From Arthrobacter sp. zg-Y238 (GTDB lineage Bacteria; Actinomycetota; Actinomycetes; Actinomycetales; Micrococcaceae): 64,000 nt of DNA. The translations under genes and the position numbers were made by a program. Positions 17,802-27,725 of this stretch are shown here, one piece after another (the stretch's first letter is position 1; each line of letters opens with the position of its first letter). The DNA lies in assembly GCF_024385525.1 (NCBI RefSeq), contig NZ_JANFLU010000007.1, positions 59,030-123,029 on the forward strand. The letters are read 5' to 3'. The notes under the pieces are model-generated. The model made no database searches, was not told the origin of the DNA, and saw only the letters and a list, made by a program, of their open reading frames with translations.

Positions 17802-20540
17802 TTAGGCGTCGCCGCCGGCGTTTCCGCTGGTGCCGGCGTTGACGTCCAGCAGGCGGTACTTCTCCATTGCCTCCTTGGGGGCGTTGGCGTCGACTTCACC
17901 GCGGCGTGCGAGCATCTCCAGCGCCCGCACCACCATCGAGTGGCTGTCGATCTTGAAGTACCGGCGTGCAGCTGCACGGGTATCCGCGAAACCGAAGTCA
18001 TCGGCACCGAGGGTGGCGAACTCGTTCGGCAGGAACTGGCGGATCTGGTCCGGCACGGCCTTCATGTAGTCCGTGGAGGCAACAATCGGGCCGGTGGCGC
18101 CGGCCAGCTGCTGGGTCACGAAGGGTACCCGCGGCTCCGAGCCGGGGTTCAGGAAGGCTTCCTCCTCGGCGGCGAGGCCGTCGCGGCGGAGCTCGTTCCA
18201 GGAGGTCACGGACCAGACATCGGCCGAGACACCCCAGTCCTCAGCAAGGAGCTTCTGGGCTTCCAGTGCCCACGGCACGGCAACGCCGGAAGCCAGCAGC
18301 TGCGTGCGGGGTCCGTCGATCTTTGCCGGTGCGAGCAGGTAGATGCCCTTGATGATGCCTTCCACGTCCAGGTCCTCGGGGGCCTTGGGCTGCTGGATCG
18401 GCTCGTTGTAAACCATGATGTTGTAGATGACGTTCGGGTCCTGGGAATCCGGGCCGTACATCTCCTCGAGGCCGTGGCGGACGATGTGTCCGATCTCGTA
18501 GCCGTACGCCGGATCGTAGGTCTTCACCGCGGGATTGGTGGAGGCCAGGATCGGCGAGTGGCCGTCGGCGTGCTGCAGGCCTTCACCGGTGAGGGTGGTG
18601 CGGCCGGCGGTAGCCGAGATCAGGAACCCGCGTGCCATCTGGTCGGTAGCCGCCCAGATGTAGTCGGCGGTGCGCTGGAAGCCGAACATCGAGTAGAACA
18701 CGTAGACCGGGATCAGCGGCTCGCCGTGCGTGGCGTAGGACGTGCCCGCCGCGGTGAATGCCGCAATCGAGCCGGCCTCGTTGATGCCCACGTGCACAAT
18801 CTGGCCCTGCGGGGACTCCTTGTAGGCCAGGACGAGGTCCCGGTCCACGGACAGGTAGTTCTGCCCCTTGGGGTTGTAGATCTTGGCCGTCGGGAAGAAC
18901 GAGTCCATGCCGAAGGTACGGGCTTCATCAGGAATGATCGGCACAATGCGCTTGCCGAACTCCTTGTCCCGCATCAGGTCCTTGAGCAGGCGGACAAAGG
19001 CCATGGTGGTGGCGGCCAGCTGCTTGCCGGAGCCCCGGTTGGCTACTTCGTAGGCCTTCTCATCCGGAAGGTGGACGGGTTCGTGCTTCACCCGGCGTTC
19101 CGGGACGTTGCCGCCCAGTTCACGCCGGCGTTCCAGCATGTACTTGATCTCGGGGGCATCTGCACCCGGGTTGTAGTACGGCGGCCGGTACGGATCGGCT
19201 TCGAGCTGCTCGTCGCTGATCGGGATCCGCAGGTGGTCGCGGAAGGCCTTCAGGTCATCGAGGGTGAGCTTCTTCATCTGGTGGGTCGCATTGCGGCCCT
19301 CGAAGTGCGTACCCAGGCCGTAGCCCTTGACCGTGTGGGCCAGGATGACCGTCGGGGCGCCCTTGAATTCCGTGGCGGCCTTGTACGCGGCGTAGACCTT
19401 GCGGTAGTCGTGGCCGCCGCGCTTGAGGTTCCAGATTTCCTCGTCGGTCAGGTTGGCGACCAGTTCCTTGGTTTCAGGGCTCTTGCCGAAGAAGTGCTCG
19501 CGCACGAATCCGCCGGACTCGGCCTTGTAGGTCTGGTAGTCGCCGTCGGGGGTGGCATTCATGATGTCCACCAGCGAGCCGTCCTTGTCACGCTGGAGCA
19601 GGTCATCCCACTCGCGGCCCCAGACAACCTTGATGACATTCCAGCCTGCACCGCGGAAGAAGGCTTCCAGTTCCTGCATGATCTTGCCGTTGCCGCGGAC
19701 CGGGCCGTCGAGGCGCTGCAGGTTGCAGTTGATCACGAAGGTCAGGTTGTCGAGCTTGTCATTGGCGGCGAGCTGGAGCAGGCCGCGCGATTCGGGCTCG
19801 TCCATCTCTCCGTCGCCAAGGAACGCCCACACATGCTGCTGCGAGGTGTCCTTGATGCCGCGGTTCTGCAGGTAGCGGTTGGACTGTGCCTGGTAGATGG
19901 CGTTCATGGGGCCAATGCCCATGGAAACCGTCGGGAACTCCCAGAAATCCGGCATGCTGCGCGGATGCGGGTAGGAGGACAGTGCATGCCCCTCGCGGGA
20001 TTTCTCCTGGCGGAAGCCGTCCATGTCCTCTTCGGACAGGCGGCCTTCGAGGAAGGCGCGGGCATACATTCCGGGGGAGGCATGACCCTGGAAATAAATC
20101 TGGTCTCCGCCGCCCGGGTGGTCTTTGCCCCGGAAGAAGTGGTTCATGCCCACTTCGTACAGGGTCGCTGCTCCGGCATACGTTGAAATATGTCCGCCGA
20201 CGCCGATTCCCGGGCGCTGGGCCCGGTGCACCATGATGGCAGCGTTCCAACGCAGCCAGGCACGGTATCGCCGTTCGGTTTCCTCGTCACCGGGGAATTC
20301 AGGTTCCTGATCAACCGGGATGGTGTTGACGTAGTCGGTGGTGGTTACCATCGGCACGCCCACGCTCTGGGAACCGGCACGCTGGAGCAGTGAGCGCATG
20401 ATGTACTGCGCGCGTTCAGTGCCCTGCGAACGGATCAGCTCGTCGAGCGATTCGATCCATTCTGCGGTTTCCTCAGGATCACGGTCCGGTAGCTGGTTGG
20501 TTAACCCGCTCAGGATGTCCGTTGTGTCTTCTGCGGCCAC
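17802..20540 (-). CDS. aceE: Pyruvate dehydrogenase E1 component, homodimeric type
   Basis: Thiamine-diphosphate enzyme (912 aa) that decarboxylates pyruvate and acetylates the E2 lipoyl groups, feeding acetyl-CoA. The TPP motif [12 protein letters not shown] is near residue 242, with upstream [16 protein letters not shown] and downstream [14 protein letters not shown] typical of the single-chain AceE. GTG 20540 is preferred: GAGAGG lies 6 bp before it and homologues start MAA; TTG 20546 is an alternative two codons earlier. Stands alone with its own terminator; E2/E3 genes are not in the window. Divergent from the DUF3052-peroxiredoxin-Sir2 operon. Confidence 0.96.
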   Translation of the reverse strand: MAAEDTTDILSGLTNQLPDRDPEETAEWIESLDELIRSQGTERAQYIMRSLLQRAGSQSVGVPMVTTTDYVNTIPVDQEPEFPGDEETERRYRAWLRWNAAIMVHRAQRPGIGVGGHISTYAGAATLYEVGMNHFFRGKDHPGGGDQIYFQGHASPGMYARAFLEGRLSEEDMDGFRQEKSREGHALSSYPHPRSMPDFWEFPTVSMGIGPMNAIYQAQSNRYLQNRGIKDTSQQHVWAFLGDGEMDEPESRGLLQLAANDKLDNLTFVINCNLQRLDGPVRGNGKIMQELEAFFRGAGWNVIKVVWGREWDDLLQRDKDGSLVDIMNATPDGDYQTYKAESGGFVREHFFGKSPETKELVANLTDEEIWNLKRGGHDYRKVYAAYKAATEFKGAPTVILAHTVKGYGLGTHFEGRNATHQMKKLTLDDLKAFRDHLRIPISDEQLEADPYRPPYYNPGADAPEIKYMLERRRELGGNVPERRVKHEPVHLPDEKAYEVANRGSGKQLAATTMAFVRLLKDLMRDKEFGKRIVPIIPDEARTFGMDSFFPTAKIYNPKGQNYLSVDRDLVLAYKESPQGQIVHVGINEAGSIAAFTAAGTSYATHGEPLIPVYVFYSMFGFQRTADYIWAATDQMARGFLISATAGRTTLTGEGLQHADGHSPILASTNPAVKTYDPAYGYEIGHIVRHGLEEMYGPDSQDPNVIYNIMVYNEPIQQPKAPEDLDVEGIIKGIYLLAPAKIDGPRTQLLASGVAVPWALEAQKLLAEDWGVSADVWSVTSWNELRRDGLAAEEEAFLNPGSEPRVPFVTQQLAGATGPIVASTDYMKAVPDQIRQFLPNEFATLGADDFGFADTRAAARRYFKIDSHSMVVRALEMLARRGEVDANAPKEAMEKYRLLDVNAGTSGNAGGDA

Positions 20541-20612
20541 GGCCAACCTCTCTCATGTACAGATTGTGTCTGCGACATTCTTTCTGTGGTATCCGGCCGG
20601 TGTCCGCCGGAT

Positions 20613-20648
20613 CTTCGCTTGCGCGTATGTCTTCGCTTGCGCGTATGC
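20613..20648. repeat. 18-bp tandem direct duplication upstream of aceE
   Basis: CTTCGCTTGCGCGTATG(T/C) occurs twice head to tail (20613-20630, 20631-20648; 17 of 18 identical), 73-108 bp upstream of the aceE start in the divergent region shared with DUF3052. Could be a regulator site or a replication-slippage duplication. Confidence 0.7.
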
Positions 20649-20847
20649 GCGCCTCGGCGCCCCTTTTTATCCACTCTAGTCCCGTCACGCCGTTGTTGCG
20701 TAGCCTGCACGGCGGTCATCGCTGACGGCGTACAGCCCGGAACCCTTGAAGCCGGCGGGTTTTAGGTGTTTCGTTGAGTCCGAGACAGCGCAGATCAGGC
20801 AAATGTGTGATTCCCTTGTATTTATGCAGTCAACCAGGAGGAGTGAA

Positions 20848-21267
20848 GTGAGCGAGGCCGAGGCCGTCACTGAAGAAAACGTGGCGAGCAGATTGGGTTT
20901 CAAGGACGGGGACCTGGTTCAGGAGTACGGCTACGACGAGGACGTGGACTTCGACTTCCGTGAGGACCTTGAGGACCTCATCGGCGGCGAGCTGCTGACT
21001 GAAGACGACCACGATGTTGTGGACGGCGTCATCCTCTGGTGGCGGGCCGACGACGGCGACCTGGTCGACGCGCTGGTCGATTCCCTGACCACGCTCGACG
21101 ACGGCGGCGTCGTCTGGGTTCTGACTCCCAAGTCCGGGCGCGAGGGCTACGTTCCTCCGGCCGACATCGAGGAAGCGGCCCCCACAGCGGGACTGCACGT
21201 CACCACCTCCCCGGGCGTCACCGAGGACTGGGCCGCCACACGCCTGGTGAGCCGACGCAAGAAGTGA
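20848..21267 (+). CDS. DUF3052 domain-containing protein
   Basis: A 139-aa, strongly acidic actinobacterial protein of unknown function. DUF3052 signature: RLGFKDGDLVQEYGYDED, then FREDLEDLIGGEL and VWVLTPKSGREGYVPPADIEEAAP. No membrane segment. GTG 20848 is chosen since AGGAGGAG ends 6 bp before it; an ATG further upstream has no such site. Overlaps the peroxiredoxin gene by 4 bp (GTGA). In actinobacteria this gene is commonly found beside aceE and an AhpE-type peroxiredoxin, so a link to redox or acetyl metabolism is plausible but unproven. Confidence 0.88.
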   Translation: MSEAEAVTEENVASRLGFKDGDLVQEYGYDEDVDFDFREDLEDLIGGELLTEDDHDVVDGVILWWRADDGDLVDALVDSLTTLDDGGVVWVLTPKSGREGYVPPADIEEAAPTAGLHVTTSPGVTEDWAATRLVSRRKK

Positions 21268-21728
21268 CTGCGCACCTGCTCACGGCAGGTGCTGCGGTTC
21301 CGGACTTCTGCCTTCCCAACCAGTTCGGCGAAGAAGTCCGGCTTGACGGTCTGCGGGGTGCCGGCGTCGTGCTGGTCTTTTTCCCGTTCGCGTTCTCCCA
21401 GGTGTGCCGGAGCGAGCTCGCAGAGCTGCAGGCCGAACGTGCCCTTTTCGACGACGCACGCGTGCGCCTGCTGGCGGTGTCCTGTGACTCGAAATACACC
21501 CTGCGGGCCTGGGCCGAGCAGGAAGGCTTCGGGTTCGACCTGCTTTCCGACTTCTGGCCGCACGGGGAAACAGCCCGGGCCTTCGGGGCTTTTGACGCAG
21601 GCAGGGGGCTGGCGGAACGCGCCAGCTTTGTCATAGACGGGGAAGGCACCCTCCGCGCAAGCATCCGTTCAGACCCGGGCGCAGCGCGTCCGCTCGAGCA
21701 GTACCGAACTGCTTTGGAGGCACTGTGA
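21264..21728 (+). CDS. AhpE-like peroxiredoxin
   Basis: Thiol peroxidase of 154 aa. Thioredoxin fold with peroxidatic Cys48 in FPFAFSQVCRSEL; the usual Thr three residues before is Ser (PxxxS/TxxC), a tolerated change. A second Cys occurs in LLAVSCDSKYTLRAW but is not at a classical resolving site, suggesting a 1-Cys enzyme reduced by mycoredoxin or mycothiol. GTG 21264 overlaps the DUF3052 stop (GTGA) and its own stop overlaps the Sir2 start (GTGA), so the three genes are translationally coupled. Confidence 0.9.
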   Translation: MTAHLLTAGAAVPDFCLPNQFGEEVRLDGLRGAGVVLVFFPFAFSQVCRSELAELQAERALFDDARVRLLAVSCDSKYTLRAWAEQEGFGFDLLSDFWPHGETARAFGAFDAGRGLAERASFVIDGEGTLRASIRSDPGAARPLEQYRTALEAL

Positions 21729-22672
21729 GCGAGCAGCCCAAGAACGCCCGTCCGGGCCTCGGCCTGACGGGTTTTGCCAGCGGCCATGCCCTCGAATCCG
21801 TCCCGGCACCCACGGAGGCGGAGCTGCGGCTCCTCGAGCGCGCCGTCGGCTATCTGGGCGGGCAGCGGCTGGCCCTGCTGACCGGTGCCGGGTTGAGCAC
21901 GGATTCCGGCATCCCCGACTACCGCGGTCCCGACGCGCCTCCGCGCAATCCGCTGACCTACCAGCAGTTTGTCGGTGATCCGGACCTGCGCCGCCGGTAC
22001 TGGGCCCGCAACCACGTTGGCTGGCACCATCTGCGCCATGCAGTGCCCAACCCCGGCCACGAGGCTGCGGTGGTCCTGGAACAGCGCGGACTGCTCTCGG
22101 GCCTGATTACCCAGAATGTGGACCGGCTCCACACGGACGCCGGGAGCGTCAATGTCATCGACCTGCATGGGCGTTATGACCAGGTGGTCTGCCTGAACTG
22201 CCGTTCGGGCTTTTCCCGTTCAGAGGTTGCCGGGCTGCTGCAGGAGCTGAATCCCGGCTACCTCGAGCAGGCGCGGCTCGACGGCGGGATAGCCCCGGAC
22301 GCCGACGCGGACATCGCCGATACCGAAAACTTCGTCGTCGCGGACTGTCCCGTCTGCGGCGGAATGCTGAAACCGGACTTCGTGTACTTCGGCGAGAACG
22401 TCCCCAAGGACCGCGTGGCCCGGGCCTTCTCGGTGGTGGACGACGCAGGTGCCCTGCTGGTGGCGGGCTCCTCGCTCACCGTGATGAGCGGGCTGCGTTT
22501 TGTCCGCTACGCGGCCAAGGCCGGCAAGCCGGTGGTCATCATCAACCGGGGGGCCACTCGCGGGGATCCGCTGGCCACCCTGAAGATCGATATGGGAGTC
22601 AGCACGGCCCTGACCTGGCTGGCGGAAAACCTCCCTGACCTGCCGGCCGGAACGAAGGACGGCGCCGATTAG
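21725..22672 (+). CDS. Sir2-family NAD-dependent protein deacylase
   Basis: Sirtuin of 315 aa: NAD motif GAGLSTDSGIPDYRG (54-68), TQNVDRLH (129-136), catalytic His148 in DLHGR, zinc-binding CLNC (156/159) and CPVC (208/211), and C-terminal GSSLTVMSG. The longer TQNVD..TDAGS form resembles mitochondrial-type class II (SIRT4-like) sirtuins. GTG start inside the peroxiredoxin stop. Last gene of the operon divergent from aceE; it may reverse acetylation driven by acetyl-CoA, but targets are unknown. Confidence 0.92.
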   Translation: MSEQPKNARPGLGLTGFASGHALESVPAPTEAELRLLERAVGYLGGQRLALLTGAGLSTDSGIPDYRGPDAPPRNPLTYQQFVGDPDLRRRYWARNHVGWHHLRHAVPNPGHEAAVVLEQRGLLSGLITQNVDRLHTDAGSVNVIDLHGRYDQVVCLNCRSGFSRSEVAGLLQELNPGYLEQARLDGGIAPDADADIADTENFVVADCPVCGGMLKPDFVYFGENVPKDRVARAFSVVDDAGALLVAGSSLTVMSGLRFVRYAAKAGKPVVIINRGATRGDPLATLKIDMGVSTALTWLAENLPDLPAGTKDGAD

Positions 22673-22756
22673 GCATTCGCCCGGGTCTTACGGTAATGTA
22701 GTTCCTCGTGATGCAGGGCCTGCGGAGAAGTTTCTGACGGCCGGGCAACATGTTCT

Positions 22757-22832
22757 GGGTCTTTAGCTCAGCTGGTAGAGCGCCACGTTTACACCGTGGA
22801 TGTCATCGGTTCGATCCCGGTAGGACCCACCA
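22757..22832 (+). tRNA. tRNA-Val (anticodon TAC)
   Basis: Cloverleaf: acceptor GGGTCTT/AGGACCC, D arm AGCTCAGCTGGTAGAGC, anticodon stem CCACG/CGTGG with loop TTTACAC, T arm with GGTTCGATCC. The CCA end is encoded (22830-22832). Confidence 0.95.
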
Positions 22833-22838
22833 GACAAG

Positions 22839-22882
22839 CCGCCGTTACTTTCCGCAGATGTGGAAGGCAACGGCGGTTTTTT
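22839..22882 (+). terminator. Terminator after tRNA-Val
   Basis: Stem CCGCCGTT/AACGGCGG (8 bp) enclosing an inner CTTTCC/GGAAGG hairpin, then six T. Seven bases beyond the tRNA. Confidence 0.8.
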
Positions 22883-22918
22883 GTTTAACCGCACACATGC
22901 ACGGGACAAAAGGGGCTG

Positions 22919-23776
22919 ATGGGTAAGGAAAACCAGGCGAGGAAGCGTATCTGCGCGGCGCTGGCCGTGGTGATCATGCTGGCAGGCTGCACAGCGCCGG
23001 ACGATGCTGCGCAGGCACCGCCGATGGCAGAGCAAGGCGCAGGCAGCACCGTGGACGCAGGGGCGCCGGACGAGATTGCCGTCGCCCTGGACCTGATGGC
23101 CGGGGACCGGCGTGAAGATTTCTCCGTCGCAGTGCAGGACAACCGCACCGGGAGGTCCTGGATCCAAAACCCGGACGGGCGGTACCTCGAGGCAAGCCTG
23201 GTGAAGGTCCCCATCCTCCTGACCTTGGTCCGCCAGGCCACCGAAGAGCAGCGCAGCTTCACGGCGGACGAAGAGAGCCTGGCAACGCTGATGATCGAAT
23301 ACAGCGACAACGAGGCCACCAGTGAGCTGTACGGCCGGCTCGGGGGTCGGGAGGAACTGAACCGTACCTATGAACTCATTGGTGTTGCGGATACGGAAGC
23401 CGGTGAAGTCTGGGGAGCCGGTGAGACCACGGCGGGGGACCAGTTGCTTATCGCCCGGACGGTCGCCTGCGGTGCCGACTGGCTGGACCCGGATCTGCTG
23501 GCATTCGCCGTCGGACTGATGGAAAACGTCTGCCCGGAGCAGAACTGGGGGATCAATGCCGGGGTTCAGGCGCCCGATGCTGAAGTGGCCTTGAAGAACG
23601 GATGGCTGCAGGACGACGACGCCGTGTGGAACGTGGGCAGCGCCGGGTTCGTCCGGGCCGCCGGGAGTGACTACAGCATTGTTGTGCTCAGTTCCGGGAA
23701 CTCCACGCTCGAAGAGGGGATCGGCATTGTCGAAGGCGTTGCCTCGGTGATCAACGGCTACGAAACGGGGATCTGA
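22919..23776 (+). CDS. Class A beta-lactamase-fold serine hydrolase, lipoprotein
   Basis: Secreted lipoprotein of 285 aa: positively charged N-terminus, hydrophobic stretch and lipobox MLAGC (Cys24). The mature part has the penicillin-binding/beta-lactamase motifs in order: Ser-x-x-Lys as SLVKV (Ser93, Lys96), Ser-Asp-Asn at 129-131 (YSDNEAT), and KNG at 226-228 replacing the usual KTG. It may hydrolyse beta-lactams or act as a cell-wall peptidase; no resistance claim can be made. The omega-loop Glu of true class A enzymes is not obvious. Single gene between tRNA-Val and gnd. Confidence 0.82.
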   Translation: MGKENQARKRICAALAVVIMLAGCTAPDDAAQAPPMAEQGAGSTVDAGAPDEIAVALDLMAGDRREDFSVAVQDNRTGRSWIQNPDGRYLEASLVKVPILLTLVRQATEEQRSFTADEESLATLMIEYSDNEATSELYGRLGGREELNRTYELIGVADTEAGEVWGAGETTAGDQLLIARTVACGADWLDPDLLAFAVGLMENVCPEQNWGINAGVQAPDAEVALKNGWLQDDDAVWNVGSAGFVRAAGSDYSIVVLSSGNSTLEEGIGIVEGVASVINGYETGI

Positions 23777-23901
23777 GCCCGCCCCCGTGCCCCTGTGGCG
23801 GCGGGATGCCGAAGAAGCATAGGCTGGAGCGTGAACACGGCGCGATGATTCCTGCGCCGTCCCCGTGCCCGCCGGGCACCCGAACCATCCTTGGAGAGAA
23901 C

Positions 23902-25338
23902 TTGAGTGCACAAATTGGTGTAACCGGCCTTGCCGTCATGGGTGCAAACCTCGCCCGCAATCTCGCCCGCAACGGTTACACGGTGGCCCTGCACAACCGT
24001 TCCATCGAGAAAACGGATGCCCTGCTTTCCGCCCACGGTGACGAGGGAGACTTCATCCGCACCGAGACGCTGCAGGAACTGGTCGATTCTCTGGAGAAAC
24101 CGCGCCGCGTACTGATCATGGTCAAAGCCGGAGCGCCGGTGGACTCGGTGATCGGGCAGCTGGTTCCGCTGCTGGAGCCGGGCGACATTGTGATCGACGG
24201 CGGCAACTCGCATTTCGAAGACACCCGCCGCCGCGAGGCCGCCCTGGCCGAGAAGGACCTGCACTTTGTCGGCGTCGGCGTGTCCGGCGGTGAAGAGGGA
24301 GCCCTTCTGGGCCCCTCCATCATGCCCGGCGGTTCCCGTGAGTCCTACGATTCCCTGGGCCCCATGCTGGAGAAAATCGCCGCGAAGTACGACGGCGAGC
24401 CCTGCTGCACCTGGATCGGCACCGACGGCGCCGGCCACTTTGTGAAGATGGTGCACAACGGCATCGAATACGCAGACATGCAGGTGATCGGCGAGGCTTA
24501 CGACCTGCTGCGCTCCGCAGCGGGCATTGAACCGGCCGAGCAGGCCAAGATCTTCAACGAATGGAACACCGGCCAGCTCAGTTCCTTCCTGATCGAAATC
24601 ACCGCCGAGGTCCTGGGCCATGTGGACGCCCGGACCGGGAAGCCGTTCGTGGACGTTGTGGTGGACTCCGCCGGGCAGAAGGGCACCGGCCGCTGGACGG
24701 TTGTCTCCGGACTGGACCTGGGGTCCCCGGTGTCGGCCATCGCCGAGTCAGTCTTCGCCCGTGCGCTGTCCTCCCAGCGCGGACAGCGCGAGGTTGCACA
24801 GCAGACGCTCCAGGGCGCGGAAGCCGCCGTCGAGCTTCCCGAGACGTTCGTGGAGGACGTGCGGCAGGCCCTGTACGCCTCCAAGCTGGTCAGCTACGCG
24901 CAGGGCATCGACATGCTCAACGCTGCAGCGAAGGAATACGGCTGGGAACTGAAGCTGGACGAGATTGCCTCGCTCTGGCGTGCAGGCTGCATCATCCGCG
25001 CCGAACTGCTGGATGACATCATGAAGGCCTACGCCGGCAGCGAAGCTCCCGCGAACCTGCTGTTCGCCCCGGCCTTCGCGGAGTCGATCGCCGCCGCCGT
25101 GCCGGCCTGGCGCCGCGTGGTCTCCGTCGCCGTGCAGCTGGGCATCCCCGTGCCGGTGTTCTCCTCCTCGCTGGCCTACTACGACGGCCTGCGCCGCAAG
25201 CGGCTTCCGGCGGCACTGACGCAGGGCCTGCGCGACCTGTTCGGTGCACACACCTACCACCGGGTCGACGCCGAAGGAACGTTCCACACCATGTGGGGCG
25301 AAGACCGCGCCGAGGTCGAGGCAGTGGACACCCACTAA
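23902..25338 (+). CDS. gndA: NADP-dependent 6-phosphogluconate dehydrogenase, decarboxylating
   Basis: Oxidative pentose-phosphate enzyme (478 aa), converting 6-phosphogluconate to ribulose-5-phosphate. Nucleotide site IGVTGLAVMGANLARNLA at the N-terminus, HNRSIEKTDAL (NADP preference), DGGNSHFEDTRRR, GVGVSGGEEGALLGPSIMPGG and catalytic Lys in HFVKMVHNGIEYADMQ. TTG 23902 is preferred because GGAGAG precedes it and homologues start MSAxIGVTG; an ATG at 23806 would add 32 unconserved residues. The long form (about 470 aa) is the GndA class. Ends before a strong bidirectional terminator. Confidence 0.95.
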   Translation: MSAQIGVTGLAVMGANLARNLARNGYTVALHNRSIEKTDALLSAHGDEGDFIRTETLQELVDSLEKPRRVLIMVKAGAPVDSVIGQLVPLLEPGDIVIDGGNSHFEDTRRREAALAEKDLHFVGVGVSGGEEGALLGPSIMPGGSRESYDSLGPMLEKIAAKYDGEPCCTWIGTDGAGHFVKMVHNGIEYADMQVIGEAYDLLRSAAGIEPAEQAKIFNEWNTGQLSSFLIEITAEVLGHVDARTGKPFVDVVVDSAGQKGTGRWTVVSGLDLGSPVSAIAESVFARALSSQRGQREVAQQTLQGAEAAVELPETFVEDVRQALYASKLVSYAQGIDMLNAAAKEYGWELKLDEIASLWRAGCIIRAELLDDIMKAYAGSEAPANLLFAPAFAESIAAAVPAWRRVVSVAVQLGIPVPVFSSSLAYYDGLRRKRLPAALTQGLRDLFGAHTYHRVDAEGTFHTMWGEDRAEVEAVDTH

Positions 25339-25353
25339 GGATTCTCGACGGTA

Positions 25354-25391
25354 CTAAAAAGGTCCGCAGCGGATGCTGCGGACCTTTTTAG
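25354..25391. terminator. Bidirectional terminator between gndA and cysE
   Basis: Perfect 17-bp stem (CTAAAAAGGTCCGCAGC and complement), 4-nt loop GGAT, with A-run and T-run on the two sides, between converging genes. Confidence 0.93.
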
Positions 25392-25404
25392 TGTGCCTCG
25401 CGGG

Positions 25405-25989
25405 CTAGATGTAGATTGCCGGATCGATGTACTCTGCCGGGTCCACTGCGGGCTGGGTCATCTTGGTGTCCCGGTGCCGCCACTTGGCCGGAATGCCGGT
25501 GATGATCGAGTCCGCCGGGGCATCCTTGACCACTACGGCGTTGGCCCCCACCGCACTGTTGGCACCAATGGTCACCGGCCCCAGGATCTTCGCTCCGGCA
25601 CCTACGGTGACGCCGTCGCAGATGGTTGGGTGACGCTTGACCTTGGCCAGCGAACGGCCGCCCAGGGTCACCCCGTGATAAAGCATGACGTCGTTGCCGA
25701 TCTCCGCTGTCTCGCCGATAACCACCCCCATGCCGTGGTCAATAAAGAACCGGCGGCCGATGGTCGCACCGGGGTGGATCTCGATGCCGGTGGCGAAGCG
25801 GGTCATCTGGGAGAGCACACGGGCCGGGAACCGCAGCGGGGGTCGAGCCCACATGCGGTGCGTCAGCCGGTGCATCCAGATGGCATGCAGGCCGGAGTAG
25901 ACAACGAGGTTTTCGAGCGAACCTCTGGCCGCCGGATCGTGGGATGCGGCGGCGTCGAGGTCTTCGCGCAGTCGGGCTAACAGACTCAC
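25405..25989 (-). CDS. cysE: Serine O-acetyltransferase
   Basis: First committed step of cysteine synthesis: acetylates serine with acetyl-CoA. The 194-aa short form has an N-terminal helical domain ([17 protein letters not shown]) and a left-handed beta-helix of hexapeptide repeats, with [20 protein letters not shown] and [20 protein letters not shown] containing the catalytic Asp-His pair. The C-terminus ends IYI-like (DPAIYI), the Ile tail by which CysE binds the CysK active site. Downstream partner of cysK, 48 bp away in the same operon. Confidence 0.95.
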   Translation of the reverse strand: MSLLARLREDLDAAASHDPAARGSLENLVVYSGLHAIWMHRLTHRMWARPPLRFPARVLSQMTRFATGIEIHPGATIGRRFFIDHGMGVVIGETAEIGNDVMLYHGVTLGGRSLAKVKRHPTICDGVTVGAGAKILGPVTIGANSAVGANAVVVKDAPADSIITGIPAKWRHRDTKMTQPAVDPAEYIDPAIYI

Positions 25990-26037
25990 AGAGGACTTTC
26001 TGCTCGGATGATCCGCCCTGCAGGGGCGGAACGCGGA

Positions 26038-26973
26038 CTAACCGCGGATGTCGTCGTACAGGACCGTAGAGATGTAACGCTCTCCGAAGTCGCAGACGGT
26101 GGCAACAATCAGCTTACCGGCGTTCTCTTCGCGCTTGGCGAGTTCCAGCGCCGCCCACACGATGGCACCGGACGAGATGCCGCCGAGGATGCCCTCCTGG
26201 GTGCCCAGTGCGCGGGCCGTGGCTACGGAATCCTCGATGGAGGCATCGAAGACCTCGTCATAGACGGTGGTGTCCAGGATCTCCGGGACGAAGTTGGCGC
26301 CAATGCCCTGGATCTTGTGGGGGCCGGGGGATCCGCCGTTGAGGATGGCGGAGTCCTTGGGCTCTACGGCCACGATCTTCACATCCGGCTTGCGTTCCTT
26401 CAGGACCTGCCCGACGCCGGTGATGGTGCCGCCGGTGCCGATGCCGGCCACGAAAATGTCCACCTTTCCATCGGTGTCTGCCCAGATTTCCTCGGCGGTG
26501 GTGGCCCGGTGTACGGCCGGGTTCGCTTCATTGGCGAACTGCTGCGCCCAGATGGCGTTTTCGGTGGTGGCCACGATTTCCTTGGCCTTGTCCACTGCTC
26601 CGCGCATGCCGTCGGCGCCGGGGGTGAGGACAATTTCCGCACCGTAGGCGCGCAGCATGACCCGGCGTTCCGTGGACATGGTTTCGGGCATGGTGAGGAT
26701 CACCTTGTAGCCGCGGGCAGCGCCCACCATGGCCAGGGCGATACCGGTGTTGCCGGAGGTGCCCTCCACGATGGTGCCGCCGGGCTTGAGTGCGCCGGCC
26801 TTCTCGGCGGCGTCCACAATGGCCACGCCGATCCGGTCCTTGACGCTGTTGGCCGGGTTGTAGAACTCCAGCTTCACGGCCACCTGGGCGGGAAGCCCCT
26901 CGGCGAGCCGGTTCAGGCGGACCAGCGGGGTACCGCCTACGAGCTGGGTTACATCGTCATAAATACGAGCCAT
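26038..26973 (-). CDS. cysK: Cysteine synthase A (O-acetylserine sulfhydrylase)
   Basis: PLP enzyme (311 aa) making cysteine from O-acetylserine and sulfide. PLP Lys45 in [11 protein letters not shown], substrate loop TSGNTGIAL, phosphate loop [13 protein letters not shown] 26973 gives [18 protein letters not shown], standard for the family. First gene of the cysK-cysE operon. Cysteine is also the precursor of mycothiol in actinobacteria. No cysM-type substitution is seen, so CysK is the best call. Confidence 0.96.
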   Translation of the reverse strand: MARIYDDVTQLVGGTPLVRLNRLAEGLPAQVAVKLEFYNPANSVKDRIGVAIVDAAEKAGALKPGGTIVEGTSGNTGIALAMVGAARGYKVILTMPETMSTERRVMLRAYGAEIVLTPGADGMRGAVDKAKEIVATTENAIWAQQFANEANPAVHRATTAEEIWADTDGKVDIFVAGIGTGGTITGVGQVLKERKPDVKIVAVEPKDSAILNGGSPGPHKIQGIGANFVPEILDTTVYDEVFDASIEDSVATARALGTQEGILGGISSGAIVWAALELAKREENAGKLIVATVCDFGERYISTVLYDDIRG

Positions 26974-27071
26974 GGTTTCCTCTATTCCTTCAACGTTCCT
27001 TCAAAAATCCGGACTTCTCAAAGCCGGACTCAGTTATGCCCGTTCCAGCCTATCGGCGGGACCGCAGAGCC

Positions 27072-27596
27072 CTAGTCCTGAAGCCATTCAGAGTAATACT
27101 TGCGGGCCTTGGCCAGCTTGGGATTAATAATCACCTGACAGTAACCCTGGCCGGGGTGCTTGGCGTAGAAGTCCTGATGGAAATCCTCCGCCGGGTAGAA
27201 CCGGGGGAGGGGAACGATCTCGGTGACAATCGGGTCCTTCCAGTTCTCCCGCGCACGCTCAAGCGCAGCTTCAAATTCCTTGCGCTGATCCTCGTCCCGG
27301 TAGAACATCGAGGACCGGTACTGGGTGCCGACGTCGTAGCCCTGCCGGTTGAGGGTGGTGGGGTCATGCTGCGAAAAGAACATGTCCAGGATGACTTCCG
27401 GGGGAATGATGTCCTCGTCAAAAGTCACGGCCACTACCTCTGCGTGTCCGGTGATCCCGGCGCTCACGCTGTCATAGTCCGGGTTGTCCACCGCACCTCC
27501 CGTGTAGCCGGAAACTACATCGGTTACGCCGCGGACCTTGCGGTAAAGAGCATCGAGGCACCAGAAGCAGCCTCCGCCTAATACATACGTCTTCAT
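27072..27596 (-). CDS. msrA: Peptide methionine-(S)-S-oxide reductase MsrA
   Basis: Repairs the S-epimer of methionine sulfoxide in proteins (174 aa). Catalytic Cys10 in GGGCFWCLD, then GYTGGAVDNPDYDSVSAG, HAEVVAVTFD and FFSQHDPTTLNRQGYDVGTQ. A C-terminal Cys in GYCQVIINPK probably serves as resolving residue. ATG 27596 (MKTYVLGGG) is chosen to match the family; AAGGG precedes it closely, and the frame opens 16 codons further upstream. Single gene, followed by cysK on the same strand after about 100 bp. Confidence 0.95.
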   Translation of the reverse strand: MKTYVLGGGCFWCLDALYRKVRGVTDVVSGYTGGAVDNPDYDSVSAGITGHAEVVAVTFDEDIIPPEVILDMFFSQHDPTTLNRQGYDVGTQYRSSMFYRDEDQRKEFEAALERARENWKDPIVTEIVPLPRFYPAEDFHQDFYAKHPGQGYCQVIINPKLAKARKYYSEWLQD

Positions 27597-27725
27597 GCCC
27601 TTAACAAGACGCCGGGACCCGCTTTGATTCCCGATGTCCGGCAACCGGATGCGGTGGTGTTCGTTCCGTCACGGCAGGCGCGGCGGAATTGAGGACGGCA
27701 ACGGCTGCAGGGTAGAACTAAAGTC

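Noticed and set aside
17688..20186. Long open frame (832 codons) on the plus strand across aceE
   Set aside because: It is antisense to aceE, has no family match, and arises from the high-GC codon bias of the real gene.
22919..23776. Antibiotic-resistance beta-lactamase
   Set aside because: SxxK and SDN are present but KTG is KNG and the omega-loop Glu is not evident, so only the fold is claimed.
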